Below, in pieces: positions 10,422 through 24,669 of a stretch of DNA of 64,000 nucleotides. Within the stretch, counting starts at the first letter, position 1. Every line of letters starts with the position of its first letter. Source of the DNA: Amoebidium appalachense (Eukaryota > Ichthyosporea); assembly GCA_963693365.1 (NCBI GenBank), contig CAVNZM010000014.1, forward strand, positions 6,138,001 to 6,202,000. Reading direction: 5' to 3'. Both the position numbers and the translations under genes were made by a program. The notes under the pieces are model-generated. The model made no database searches and was not told the DNA's origin. It worked only from the letters and a program-made list of their open reading frames with translations.

Positions 10422-10737
10422 CAGTGACACACGCTTTATGCCGGTCGACTCCTCATGTGACATCGTGTGTTGGGGGGGGGGGGGGGGGGGGGAGGGGGTG
10501 AGGGGGGTGTTTATCTATCCAGTCAAGGGGAGGGGGAAGAAGGGGGTGGGGGGGTGGGGGGGGGCTGCTTATTTCTCAACGCAATAGAAATGAATAAGTC
10601 TCACGTGTTTGGGGGGGGGGGGGGGGGGGGGGGTATGGAGGGGGGTTCAAGATTGAAATTTTCGGTTTATTCTGTTGTTTCGTGTACGAAGGGGGATGTA
10701 GTGGTGCTATGGCGTGACCATGGTGGAGAGAGAGAAT

Positions 10738-10768
<31 letters not shown>

Positions 10769-10865
10769 GGCTGTGTTGTTTAGTGCACGAGGGCTGGGAA
10801 GAGGGCACACCGGAGGGGATTTTGGAATTTCAGTGTGTTTTTCATCCTCCTTTCTGCCTTTTTTT

Positions 10866-10896
<31 letters not shown>

Positions 10897-11750
10897 TGAG
10901 GGGGAGCGGCTTGAGGACATTGGAGGGGATTTTGAGGGGGGGGGGGGGGGGGTACCATTGTCTTGCTCGTAAACGCCAGCGACCACTGCGTTTCCTCCGT
11001 AAAACCCCCCTCGCGAGTGGGCATGCTCACCAGTGGGCATGCTCACCACCCACTCAGCGAATTTCTCCAGCCAAATCAGCCGCTGGTCACTGCTGCTGGT
11101 GAATGCAGCACACCATTGGTCCATTTTGCGCGCCGCATACGTGGTGGTACCGATGTTCATAAGCTTCCACCACCGTGCGATTTGTTTTAGGAAGTTTGGG
11201 GTGAACTTAAACAGGGGTCCATCGACCACGTGGTTGTCGAGCGCAGCAATGGTGGACTCGTGGAACACAGCCAAAGCTGGCCCCACCTTCTGCTTGTCGA
11301 AGTTGTTGGGCCAGAGAACGGTGGGTGTGAGTTTGAAGGCCTCCTTGAGTGCCTGCCCGCGTTCAGACTCGTAGATAGTCTGCATATGCCGAAAACATGC
11401 CGTCCCCACCCTCGAATGAGAGATCGATTTTTTGACCGTTGATCTCCCACACAAAAGTGAACCCACTGCGGGTCGAAGTTATCAGGCCACTGCCTCGGCA
11501 CAGCACGTAGCCACGCACTGTGAAGGTTCCGTGTTTCTTCGCGTAGTGTCTCGCTTTTAATGCGCCCGTCGTTTGGGTTGGGGAATTTGTAAACGAAAAC
11601 CTTGTTTTGGTCGTCGTAGTTGCCTCTGCAGCCTGGAACACTGCATATGATACCGACTTTGTTGCTACGCAGACCGTTACTCCTCTTCTTATCCATTCCA
11701 GGCGCGGGAGGAGCAGCTCCCTCCATAGGGCCAGTCCCGCCGTCAGCCAT

Positions 11751-12482
11751 GTTACCGATGTCTCCGTCACTGAACCAAAAAAAGCGAGACGTAAACGAAA
11801 AACAACAACATACATGTTCTGTGCCGGCATCTCGTTTAGGGCCGGAATCCAGTGGATTGAAATACCACGAGCACAATGGAATGCGATTTTATGACGTAAT
11901 CTATCCAGGCCGTCTTTTTTTCAGAGGGCCGTGGAAAAAAGGGTGCTACGGCATGGCACAAGTACCTACTAGCCTACATACCGTGACAGAAGGATAACGG
12001 ACACACAAGCCTGAAAAGCGTTTTGCGGGTCGTCATATTTATCGCAGGAATGCGGTTACGCAATGCAAAAATAAAAGTCTCGTTTGATTGCGCAAATATT
12101 AACTAAACTTAGATTTAAAGTATGAGGTACGTAAAGTCAGTGCAATGTGTTGGCGGTTCATCTTCGCTTATTCAATGTTGCAAACGTTGATATGTACATT
12201 TTGATACAGTTGGTGTGGAAACAAACTGCGCATGCATGAACACACTTACTGACTTACGGTGCATGTAGATACTGCTTTTCCCGTAGAATTTTCTTCACCA
12301 CCACTACAGTGTGCTGCATAATTCATTAGCACCTTCTTCACATCACAGCAAACCTCATGTACTTAAGCAATGAAGAGCGTAGCTCTCGTGTCATGCAAGT
12401 GATGTTCGAATTCCTTCCAACCGGCGTAGAGTTAGCTTAGTCATTTTCTAAGGTAGGCTGGCACACATACAAAAAACAAAAA
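11751..12482. other. Divergent intergenic region
   Basis: Lies between the minus-strand transposase and the plus-strand membrane-protein gene, without microsatellites. It is AT-rich toward the right gene. I saw no TATA box I would defend. Confidence 0.5.
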
Positions 12483-13878
12483 ATGAACGACACAAAGGGT
12501 AAAACTGTAGAGGTAACAAACCAAGCTCCATTGTCTGTTGCATCAGTTGAAATAATCAATCAAGCACCAGGATCATTCCAAAGCGGAAAGAGCACATACG
12601 TGTCATCCAACTCAGTTGTGTCAACATTTGATTTTCTATCGGGAGAGAGTGCAAAGAAAGATGAAGAAGAGAAATTGAGGTATCACCGCATTACCTTCCC
12701 TAACTTTTTTCGTAAGTCTATTTCTTCTCGTTGCCCTTGAAGCGGCTTTTTTGTTTCTAATTTCAAGGCTGGGGGATGGCGGCGAGGGATTTCTGTGGTG
12801 GGCGTTTGACGCCGGGACTGCGACGCAAACTGCCTTTCAAACATGGCTGAACTCGCGCACGAACAGAACGATGGGGGCCGCTGAAAAACAGCAGGTAGCT
12901 TCAAGTTTCGAGTCTGCGGTCCTGAAATTTCAGGTCGATGTAACCAGGAAGAAACACAACCTGGAAATCGTCTTCAATTACGGGGTCGGCGTGACCGCGG
13001 TGCATGTGTTCCTCATTTCGATGGTCATGTGTTTCACATTTTCCCACCGCAAGGATAAGTCAGTCAAGGCGAAAAGCATACCGTTCCTCGTGCATCTGTA
13101 CTTTTCCGCTTTGTGCGTGCAAGCGGCTGCTCTTGTTGTGGGTGATTCATCAACTTTCCGGATTCTTCCCTACCCTTTCAGCACAGAGAAAATCGATCTG
13201 AAATGGCTGCCTGTGGCCTTACCGGAGGGACTCAGAGCCGCAAAATACAGTGCCGGGGCGTGCATGTTTCTGTCCTTCGCCTGGTGTTTTTTTGCAAATG
13301 CGATTATCCAACGGCTTCGATTGATCTACCTAATTTTCGCCGATCCTTTTAGGCAGCAAAGCAGACACCTGGCGCTCCAATACTATCTGCCCCTCCCCAT
13401 GTTTCTGGTCTGGGGTACCATTGCTTCTATCCCTTTCGCAATCTTAGTTAGCCATAATTTCAACCTGCCTCACAACTCCACCTGGTATGACAGGTATTTG
13501 TTTTCGGGCGCATACACGTCGGTTTTGGCATATAGCGCATGGTACCTGTTTTACAACCTACAAACGAAAAACGCACACCTCATGTTCAGTGATTTCAACG
13601 CAAACCTGCGTTCTCTCATAGTGTTTACCACCAGTTTGGGAGGCGTAGTATTCGTGTCCCCGTTCATATTTCGCACAGAAATTTACAACTGGCTGGTGGC
13701 GGCCGCGGCGCGGGTGGCGGCAACATCCTATGTTTTGGACCATTTTTTCTGTCAGGTGGTACATGAGAGAATGGCCGAGAAAACGAAAAATCAACAGGGT
13801 GGTAAGAATTTGATGCCAACATCAATGCTATCTCTACGCTCGACCTCAGGGGAAAATAATTCTAACCTTAAGAATTGA
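12483..13878 (+). CDS. Multi-pass membrane protein, about 8 TM segments, unknown family, one frameshift
   Basis: Translation from ATG 12483 gives a soluble, Ser/Lys/Glu-containing N-terminus of about 70 residues. At 12705-12710 a T6 run must lose one base for the frame to continue as NFFVSLFLLVALEAAFLFLI, which is plainly a membrane helix. With that correction the product is 464 residues. After the first helix comes an exposed loop of about 80 residues, then seven hydrophobic segments: near GVTAVHVFLISMVMCF, IPFLVHLYFSALCVQ, CMFLSFAWCFFANAII, LPMFLVWGTIASIPFAIL, AYTSVLAYSAWYLFY, LIVFTTSLGGVVFVSP and NWLVAAAARVAATSYVL. A charged tail follows. The last seven could be a receptor-like 7TM bundle, but I see no GPCR or transporter motif. 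The gene appears intronless. The shift may be an assembly error. Confidence 0.7.
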
Positions 13879-14254
13879 AAGTTAATGGAGTACGTCTTTT
13901 TTAAACTGTGTCGTATACTATAGTACGACAATATAATTCTCATTTCCCCCATGTTACAATAGCAGACTGGTCTCTGTTTCACCGAGAAATGAAGTTTAAA
14001 AGTTACTTGACTGCGTTCATTTTAAATGAGTAGAGTACAAACAATCCTTTTTTCCACATGTTACACGGCAGACTGGTTTCTTGAGTACGTTCAAATTTAT
14101 AATATCTTAGAGTACTACTGACAAAGATGCAATTTTTTTTTTAATTTTCCCCCATGTTTAACATGAGCAGACTGGTCTCTGTTTCAACGGTAACCATCAG
14201 TGAATGAGGCACAGGATGTGGTGTCGTCTTGATCCACTACATTTTTTGTGTCAT

Positions 14255-14309
<55 letters not shown>

Positions 14310-15617
14310 TGAGGCTGGGGGCCGGGGGAGATCTGGGGAGGGAGCCTCAGGGAGGATTATATTTGTTGAACACCCGAGGTTTTGGTGCGCGTCTATCCAA
14401 TCATTATCTCGGATTCTTTGCTCGCTTTGATTGGGTTGAATTGTGCACAAGAGTCAACACGAAAACGTCAGTGGTTCATGCATTCGTGTTTTCTGTTTGG
14501 AAGTCGAGTGGTGTCTAAAACTTGCATGAAGAGAGAGAACTTGAGTCGAAGCGGGTTTTATTTCTATGGGCAAGGAAGTGCTTTCTGGCGGTTGAAGGAA
14601 TACATCTGGTACGTTTTCTCCATCCTCAAGCTACGCCATCTGTTTCCCCCACCTTCCCTCGGTTCTCTGTCTCTCTCACACGCTCATCACCCCATTTCTA
14701 CCCCCCCCCCCCTTCCCCTCCCTCCCCTCGATGATCATCTCCCTCCTCCACACACACACAAACACAAACGGGGCCCTTCCTACTAACTTCCACGTAAAAG
14801 CATTCCCCTAATCCTGATTCATTTTATGTGAAGTGAGTTAAACATACACACCACCAATAGTTTGGCACACGTACGCAGAATGATGAGCGGAGATCTGTGT
14901 TCCAAACCATGCTCCGAAACGATAATGCAGATATGGACGCGCGCACATACCCGCTCACATGCACACACGCGTGCGACTATGCACAATGTAAAAGCACACA
15001 AGCACATAGCACCCGCACACACGTATACTTCAAGACATGCGGAGCATGCAGGCACGCAACACATATGCACAAGCGCCACCGACGTGTTTGCCTGCACACG
15101 CACATGCACACAAGTACGCACACAAAAGCACACCCACACACACATTCATACATACCAAACACCAAAGTGCCACCTCAGCCGGATCCATGCGTTTACCAAC
15201 TGTTCATAACGTTTCTCTGCCCCCGCTTGCCTCTTGATACATCTCTACAGGCCGTGGCGTCCATTGCATAACTATTCCCCCTCCTCCCCCCACTTTCCCT
15301 CCCCCCGCCACACCCTTATACTATCCTCCCCCTTCCCTCCCCTCCTTTCCCCCCCCCCTTTTCCCTCCCCTTCCCCGTCCTTCCCCCCCGTCCTCCCCCC
15401 CCCCCCCCTTTTCCCCCACCCTTTCCTTCCAACTCTCCCCGGTCACGGTGTGTTGAGTGACGAGTGTGCTTGTGTTTACACACATGCCCAGTAGAAGGTC
15501 GTGTGTGTTAGCTATATGTGTGCTGTGTGCTCTTTCCCCTCTTTCTTTCTTTCTTTTTTTTTTGGTTATATGGGAGAATTGGGGCGAGGGCAGTGCCTAC
15601 GTGTGTGTTTTGTGTTT

Positions 15618-15652
<35 letters not shown>

Positions 15653-16234
15653 GGGCGGGGGGGGGGGGGGGGGGGTTTGAATTTTCTTGGTGGGCAGCAG
15701 TGTGGAAGTGTATGCGCTGAAGAGTTTGGTCCACCTAACAGTTTCGTATTTCTTTGCAGGACTACAGCGGCCGAAGGGAGCTGTTGGCTCTGCAAAACTG
15801 GTTGCCAGCACGTAACATCCAAACGGATTACACAAAACATCGCAGAAATAGTATCTATTCATCACTCACGAATATCAATAGGGAACGTGCCGAACAAGAT
15901 TTTTCATTTACGTCATGTGCGATCATGTTTTCGTCGCATTTTTCGTCGCACGACTAGTTCCATTCCTGCCGAGCCCGATGAACCCATCTACCTAATTTTT
16001 CTGCATCCATCCATAGACTCATCGATACTCTTTGTCATGATTCCAAGACACTTGATCGAAAACCCCAACCACACTTTAAACCTATAGGCGCTCTATTTGA
16101 AGATTTAGTGTCACCCCAACCCCTCTTCACCTTCCATATCACTCCATCAACCACCTCCCACTCCACATTTCCTTCCTGGGCATCAACAAAAACAAACCAA
16201 ACAAGAAAAAATTTACCTTGAACCCCCCTTTACC
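13879..16234. other. Intergenic, repeat-rich
   Basis: Two AT-rich repeats of the phrase CCCATGTTACA(C/A)...GCAGACTGGT lie at about 13950, 14057 and 14150. A pure G54 run is at 14255-14308. CA-rich words fill 14940-15160, C-rich DNA 15280-15440, and T/G runs 15620-15675. Short frames between are not convincing. Confidence 0.6.
14255..14308. repeat. Poly-G run, 54 nt
   Basis: Uninterrupted G. Confidence 0.99.
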
Positions 16235-16498
16235 ATGTTCAGGCGTCTCATCGACCGATTCCGCCGCCGGCGTTCCCCCACCGAAAGAATGGAACTTGAA
16301 ACCGAGGGGTTGAATGATTCGGATGAGCTCTTGGGGGATGACTCGGGGTCTTTGGGGTCCCTCCCCAGTGATGACGAGTGGAGACATCTGCGGCTGGAAA
16401 ATCCCCCCAGACCTCCTTTTCGGTATTGGGCACCCCCCCTCCCTCCCCCTGCCCATGTCACCTTTTAGTTTCAAATCATGCTCTCTTATGTATAACCC

Positions 16499-16549
<51 letters not shown>

Positions 16550-17274
16550 ACACACACACACCACCACCCCACCCCATTCCCCGCCTCACCACACGCTGCG
16601 CACGTGCAGGCACAGTTTCTTCGCTCTTGCTCTCCCCTGTTGTGTTTAATTTCTGTTTCGTAACCGAATTCTTTCTTCGCTTACTCTATTCTTCTCCCTC
16701 GTTCTGCCCTCCCCCTCCTCCCCCCCCCCCCTCCCCCCTCCCCCCCCTCCCCCCCCCCCCCCCCCCTTGTCTCCCCCCTCTTCCCCGCCCCTTCTCCTGC
16801 TGCCTTACTCCCTCCCTCTCGCCCCATCCACCTCGCCCTTCCTGGTCCCCCCCCTCCCCCCCCCCCCCCCCCCCTTCTTCCTCCATTGTCACTGCAACAA
16901 TGAAGCTTTACAATCTCTCCCTTCTTCCTCACTTCCTCCCTTCCCCTTCCATGCCCCTCCCCCCCCCCCCCCCCCCCCCTTCCCCTTGTCGCTCCACCTC
17001 CAGCTCGCCCTCCATCCACTCCCCCTCCCCCCCTCCCCCCCCTCCCCCCCCCCCCCCACACACACACACCCATCTCTGCTCGCTGACCGCTCCCTCCTAC
17101 GTTATTTAAGTAGCTTCGTTTTCCATTTCACAAAATTTTCGTTCTCCCCGCGTCCCTTTTCTCAAGCCCCTGCCCAAAGGCTCACAAGTCACACCCCCGT
17201 CTCTTTCATTGGTCCATAAACCCCTTCCCTTTCACAATCCCTTCTTACACCCGTACCTAACACCCGGCCTCCCC

Positions 17275-17305
<31 letters not shown>

Positions 17306-17389
17306 ACACACCTCACCCCCTCTCCCGAATGCATAAACGTGTCCGGCAAGCCACCCCCTGCTCTCCCCCCTTCATCCGCACACCGCATC

Positions 17390-17421
<32 letters not shown>

Positions 17422-17991
17422 ACACACAGGCAGAATGGCCGCTACTGCTGGGGGGGACTGTCCAAATGCCAATTTGTCGCATTTTTGGGTTTTATCCTCC
17501 TGTCCATAACCCTCTCAATCACTATCCCGGTCGGAATTTTCATCGGAGGGGGTTCCATCGCGCAACACTACGCTGGGGCCTTTGACGATTTTCAAATTTC
17601 AAACCTGACCATTAATAGTATCCAATGGGATTCGACGCTGCGGATCGGTTTTACGTTTAGCATTAGCAGTGTTCCATACGGCGTAAATTTCGAGGCGGGG
17701 GGGTCCCAAGTGGGGCTCTATACGGATTCCGGTGTGGAAGCTGCTAGAATGACGCTTCCCAGGTTTTCTGTGAGGAATGGCCAATGCTCGGTTGCGGTGG
17801 ACACGTTTTTGGTTGTTTCGAATATGTCCCTGGTGCAGCCAAGGTGCGTGTTTTGCTTTTTCTTTCGGTCTTTCTTTCTTTCTTTCTTTCCTTGATTGCT
17901 TTTTTTCCTTTTTTTTTTCTTCTTTTTTAATTATGTTCCTTATTTCTTTTTTTCCTTCTTTCTTTCTTTCCTTGATCCCCCCCCCCCCCCT

Positions 17992-18026
<35 letters not shown>

Positions 18027-18052
18027 GTTCCTTTTTTCTTTTTCTTTCTCCG

Positions 18053-18094
<42 letters not shown>

Positions 18095-18186
18095 TTTTTT
18101 TTTTGGGGGGGGGAGCCCCCTACCTCATTTTTTTTTTTTTCCGTCATCTTCTTCTTCTCCTTCTTCTTTTCCTTTTTTTTTTTTTT

Positions 18187-18217
<31 letters not shown>

Positions 18218-19028
18218 GGGGGAGGGGGGTCGTTTTCAGCTGTTTCCCACTCTTTCCTCCCTCTCTCTGTGGGGGGTTGTGTGAGTACGGGGTTAGTTGT
18301 GTTGGGAATGTGTAGGTGTGTGTTTGGAATGTGTGTGCACGTGCATGCATTCCCGCCTGTGCATGCCTGTTCGGGGAAGGAGGGGCTGATGTGTACATGA
18401 TGTTTACGTGTGTGTGTGTGTGTGTGTGTGGACTGGAGAATATTGGGGAGAGGGGGAAGGGGTAGAGAAGGATGGGCCAAAAGGCCGCTGTTAATAATTT
18501 GCCCTTATATCCCCCCTCTCCCCCCCCCCCCCCCCCCCCCCGGCCCCCGCGCCCCAGCCCCTCGCCTTCTTCTCCCCCCCCCCCCTCCCCACTCCCCCCC
18601 CCCCCCTCCCCCCTTTTGGCCCCCATACACACTTTTCTCTCTCCTTCCATAGCCCCTCACTCTTTCTCCCCCCCCCCCCCCCCCCTCCCCCCCCTCCCCC
18701 CACCCACACACGCACACACACAACGTACACGCTTGTTTGCTGTTTCTTTCCTCTCTTTCCCACTCCCCCATCCCCCCCCCCCCCCCTCCCCCCAATTTCC
18801 TTCCCCCTTCACGCCAACCTCTCTTTCACTTTCTTCAAGGCTCCCTCCCTCTCTCCTTCTATTCCCCCCCGCCTCCCCCCCTCTCCCCCTCCCCTCCCCG
18901 CCACACACACACACACACAACTGACCTTACATGCAGTTTTCCTTTAACTCTGATTTGATTTTGATTGTGGTTTTTCAATGCCGTTGGAGACCATTATATT
19001 TATGTACCCCCCCCCACCGCCCCCCCCA

Positions 19029-19077
<49 letters not shown>

Positions 19078-19214
19078 CACACATCCCCTCCCCCACACAC
19101 ACATCCCCTCCCCCCACCCTACATGTACACACACACATCCCCCCCCTCCCCCCCCTGTCCCCCCCCCTCCTCCCCCCACACACACATCCTCCCCCCCAGG
19201 CGCACACACATATA

Positions 19215-19252
<38 letters not shown>

Positions 19253-19420
19253 ACCACACACACACACATCCCTTCCCCCACACACACATCCCCCCCCCCC
19301 CCCCCCCCTACATGTACACACACATCCCCCCTCCCCCCCTCCCCCCCCCCCCCCCCTCCCCCCCCCCCCCCCCCCCCACACACACATCCTCCCCCCCCCC
19401 CCCCACGCGCACACATACAT

Positions 19421-19458
<38 letters not shown>

Positions 19459-21301
19459 ACCCAACACACACACACATACCCAATACCCACACACAGCTTT
19501 CTCCGTGCCATAGTGGACGGAAAAGAAGGCCTTCTAGTCAGGGGGGTTCTTCCCGTCACTGTGAATCTACCGGGAACAAGTGCCACATTCTTCCCTTCCC
19601 TCGAGCGAAGACTATCCACCACGTCCCCCCAGATGAAATCATTGTTACCCCCCGACGTATTTACGCTGGCGCCGTGGGTGAAGGAAATGTTGGATTTATT
19701 TGGACTAACACAGCCGTTTGATTGGCTTATAAACCCCCCAACCACGGCAGAAAAGACGAAATTGCAGGCGTCGGTGCGGGTGTTGGATGAGTGGTATAAT
19801 AGCCATTTAAGGCAACTAACGGCCGTTTTGGATTGGTGGAAACAGAACAGCGAGAGAACGTGGGAGTCGATCAGGCGGGTGGTTGGCGTGGTTACCAAAA
19901 GCGGTAGGTGGGACGAAGGATTGTTGCCAAATTTGGAAAAAATTATCACAAACGTCATAGCACCCAATTGGTCCCTTGTCATGCAACGGATAGATTCATG
20001 CGTGACTTACGTGGATGATCATTGGGCGGCGTTGGGGACGGCCTCCACAGACGTTTTTGATTGGATGTCGCAGCAAGGGGACCAATTATGGACAGTTGCA
20101 GCGGATGTTTGTGATTGGACACTTCGGAATTGGAACCGCACGTTTTCATTGGTCAAATCCATCGTACCATGGGCACGTGAACATTGGACGAATGTTTCCG
20201 CTGCGGCAGGGAAACTTCTGGAATGGGCGGGCAGTAGGGCAGATCCTCTCACGCGATTGGTCGAAAACATAATCACGTGGGTGGTTTCCCAGTGGGACGC
20301 TATCCAATCACTTTTGACATTTGTCTACGATGCGACCATCGGGTGGTGGGACCGTTTTGGCCAATCGGTAGCAGCGATTATTACCTGGGGGACACGACAC
20401 GGAGACGAAATTTCGACGATTTCACGCGAGACGTTGGCATTTTTAGGAAAGAACAACCAGTCGTTTGGGGTGTTATGGGACAACATAAATAAATTTTCGA
20501 GCGAAAATTCGGATGCGGCGGTGGTTTGGGCAGCGCGGGAATGTACGACGGTCACGGGTATGTGGGAGGGGGGGCTCACGTGGGCCAATTCTCATTGGAC
20601 TATATTAGCCAATGGAGCACAAGGAATGGCGGGCTGGGCGGCAAATAACACCGATTTATTGGCTGACGTGGCAACGCAAGCGGGTAATTATATAATCGGC
20701 GACTGGGATCGGGTTTATAATTGGACGGCACGAACGGGGTATTTCCTTAGCGCCAACAAGCCTGGAATCGCCTATGTGAGTGAATTTTCACGGAAGATGT
20801 CTGGAGCATTGGGAGATTTGGAGGGCGGGGTTTTTACGAAAATTTACGGGTGGGTTAGGTGGGCGGTGAAAGTTGGCGCCGCGGTGACGGAGGCGAATTT
20901 GGAACTCGCAACCCCAGCCATGAGGTGGTTACTGGAACACGGGGTGAGAATTTCCGATTTTTTCATTGGACCCCATGGGGGATTGAAGAATTTTTTCAAC
21001 GCAATTTACGACGTTTCGTTGGCTGTGAACCGCGTGAACACTACCGAGGCGATGGAGTACGGGTCGGCGGAATTTCACGATTTTTTCAACGTCGAGGGAG
21101 GGGTCTCAAAATATGACTCGGTAAATGGTTTGGCGCAGTCATTTTTCGTTACTTTTGCGCAGGGGTTTTTAGATTTGTGGATGGGGGCTAGGGGGATTGT
21201 GAGGAAGGAATTGATGGATCAGTGGGAGCCGAGGGGGGCAAAAGTTTTGATTGATTCGGCAAGAGAGGCCGGTGTGGATTTAGAGGTGATAGTTCCCCCG
21301 T

Positions 21302-21332
<31 letters not shown>

Positions 21333-22394
21333 CCCCCCCCCCCCCCCCCCTCTCCCCTCCCCGCCCCACCCCCTCCCCGCCCCTCGGCCGCAAATGCACA
21401 TGTGTCAAGCAAGCTTCCCTCTCCCTCTCTCCGTCTCCTTTTCTTCTCTGACTCGTGGGCGTCTGTTCTCTCTCTCTCTCTCCCCCTCTCTCTCTCTCCC
21501 CCCCCCCCCCCCCCCCCCCCTCCCTCCCTTCCTCCCTCCCTCCCTCCCTCCCTCCCTCCCTCCCTCCCTCCTCTCCCTCCCTCCCTCCCTCCCTCCCCTC
21601 CCTCCCTCTCGCTTCCCATCATCCTCTCTGTGCCTCCCCCCACACACACACACACACACACATTTCCTTCTTCCTCAAACTTCTCTCCCTTCCACTCAAT
21701 CCCTCTCTCCTCCCACCCCATTCCCCTCCCCCCTCCCCCTTTCCAACCTTCCAACCAACACATTCCCTGCCTTGTTCCGTAGGGCAAACAAACACCACTT
21801 TTGTCTGTGTGAGGCAAGAGGTATGAGTAAGGCACTGTGCCTCACGTTATTATACAATTTGCTTCTTTTCCTTCTTTGTTTGTGTGTTCCAGCAAAAGAA
21901 GGGGGTTAAAGGGGGTTTCTTTTAGCTTTTCGGGCCGGGTAGGGTCAGAGGCAATTCTAGCTATATGATTGGTGTGCTGCGCATCGGCTGCGCACCATCT
22001 TTTTGCCGGCAGCAAGGTACAGATGCATCATAATACAACAAAAAAGAAAAAGAAAAGAGGAAAAAAAAGGAAAATAGGAGGGAAAAAAAAATAATAAAGC
22101 GTTTGGAAGAAAACTGCAGTTCATATCATGATTTATATGCTGAGCAAACGGCTTGACCCGGATGTGCTGGAATGGGGACAATTAATCGGCCTAAAAGAAA
22201 CCTCCTCTAAGGGGCAGGGGGGGGGGGCGGGGGGGGGGTTGGGCACGGGGAGGGAGCCGGGGGGCGGGGGGGGGGGGGGGGGAGGGAGGGCTAAATTAGG
22301 AACTCCTGCCCTTCCCTTGGCCATTTCTCCCTTTCACTTACCCCCCCCCCCCCCTCCCCCCCAAACCACCACCACCACCACCACAGACACACGC

Positions 22395-22462
<68 letters not shown>

Positions 22463-22734
22463 CCATCATCAAAGAGGAATTTGGAGCTCTAATCGGTCTG
22501 GTCTTCAGCAACCTCTCGCCACAGAGTTTAGTAGACGTTTGCGTATATTCGCAAAAGACAGACCCTAGTAAGGCAATAATGCGAAAGGTGATTGGGCGAG
22601 TTCTTAGCCACTGGAATTTCAGCGATATTAGTAACACCGCATACCAATGGTTGAGGGTTTCTCAGGCTTATGTCGATACTACAATTAGGGCAATGGCACC
22701 CCATATCCCGGCCCGAAATTCGACGGTAAATTAA
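16235..22734 (+). CDS. Type II membrane protein with an 18-residue tryptophan repeat
   Basis: Exons 16235-16422, 17430-17843, 19497-21285 and 22462-22734 join in phase (188+414+1789+273 nt) to 887 codons plus stop. Residues 1-62 are cytosolic-type: a basic start (MFRRLIDRFRRRR), then Ser/Asp/Glu-rich. One hydrophobic segment at about 77-103 (FLGFILLSITLSITIPVGIF) acts as signal anchor. Residues 105-240 look like a beta-sandwich of the LEA/DUF3712 kind, a weak resemblance only. Residues 300-515 are twelve consecutive 18-residue units with no slip, and 545-616 four more, with Trp/Tyr usually at position 1 and Trp at position 6. Many N-x-S/T sites (NLT, NMS, NWS, NRT, NVS, NNT, NWT) support a lumenal or extracellular domain. 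I recognise no named family. All three acceptors are formed by (CA)n running into G. Confidence 0.87.
16423..17429 (+). repeat. Intron 1 of the Trp-repeat gene: poly-C and (CA)n
   Basis: Donor CG|GTATTG. The sense strand is dominated by C runs (16500-16535, 16750-16770, 16855-16874, 16961-16979 and others) and ends in poly-C plus (CA)n directly abutting the splice AG. Confidence 0.93.
17844..19496 (+). repeat. Intron 2 of the Trp-repeat gene: T runs, C runs, (CA)n
   Basis: Donor AG|GTGCGTG, then T-rich, then C runs (18053-18094, 18524-18541 and many in 19140-19460) mixed with CACACA blocks up to the acceptor ACACAG. One short G run at 18197-18222 is the main exception to the C bias. Confidence 0.93.
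21286..22461 (+). repeat. Intron 3 of the Trp-repeat gene
   Basis: Donor GAG|GTGATA, then poly-C at once (21302-21350), CT and TCCC repeats (21470-21610), an AT-rich middle and a final (CA)n of about 60 nt that runs into the acceptor. Confidence 0.9.

Positions 22735-24669
<1,935 letters not shown>

Larger units (their letters stand above)
8675..11750 (-). pseudogene. P-element / THAP9-like transposase, multi-exon and degenerate
   Basis: Four blocks on the minus strand. Block 1 (11750-11451, 100 codons) is a THAP-like zinc finger: CSVPGC, KVFVYKFP, a central Trp, then WVHFC. The final His ligand is missing. Block 2 (11379-10956) matches the GTP-binding insertion region of P-type transposases: ERGQALKEAFKLTP, NFDKQKVGPALAVFHES, FLKQIARWWKLMNI, WLEKFAEWV. 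Block 3 (10141-9988), after a clear acceptor, matches the C-terminal catalytic part: [10 protein letters not shown] then [17 protein letters not shown]; the two halves need one fewer C in a CCCCCC run. Block 4 (9108-8675) continues TLQAVKRIRVQKLAKL and ends in a Lys-rich then acidic tail, with one more shift. The RNase H half that should follow THAP, carrying the first catalytic residues, was not found. Phase between blocks 2 and 3 does not fit, so an exon is missing or decayed. Confidence 0.72.

Noticed and set aside
11363-11830. Second minus-strand frame over the THAP exon
   Set aside because: It is a shadow frame; the zinc-finger residues read in the other frame.
18931-19496. Long proline/histidine/threonine-rich frame leading into the Trp-repeat exon
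   Set aside because: It is intron sequence of poly-C and CA repeats; the splice acceptor at 19496 and phase-matched exons explain the coding part.
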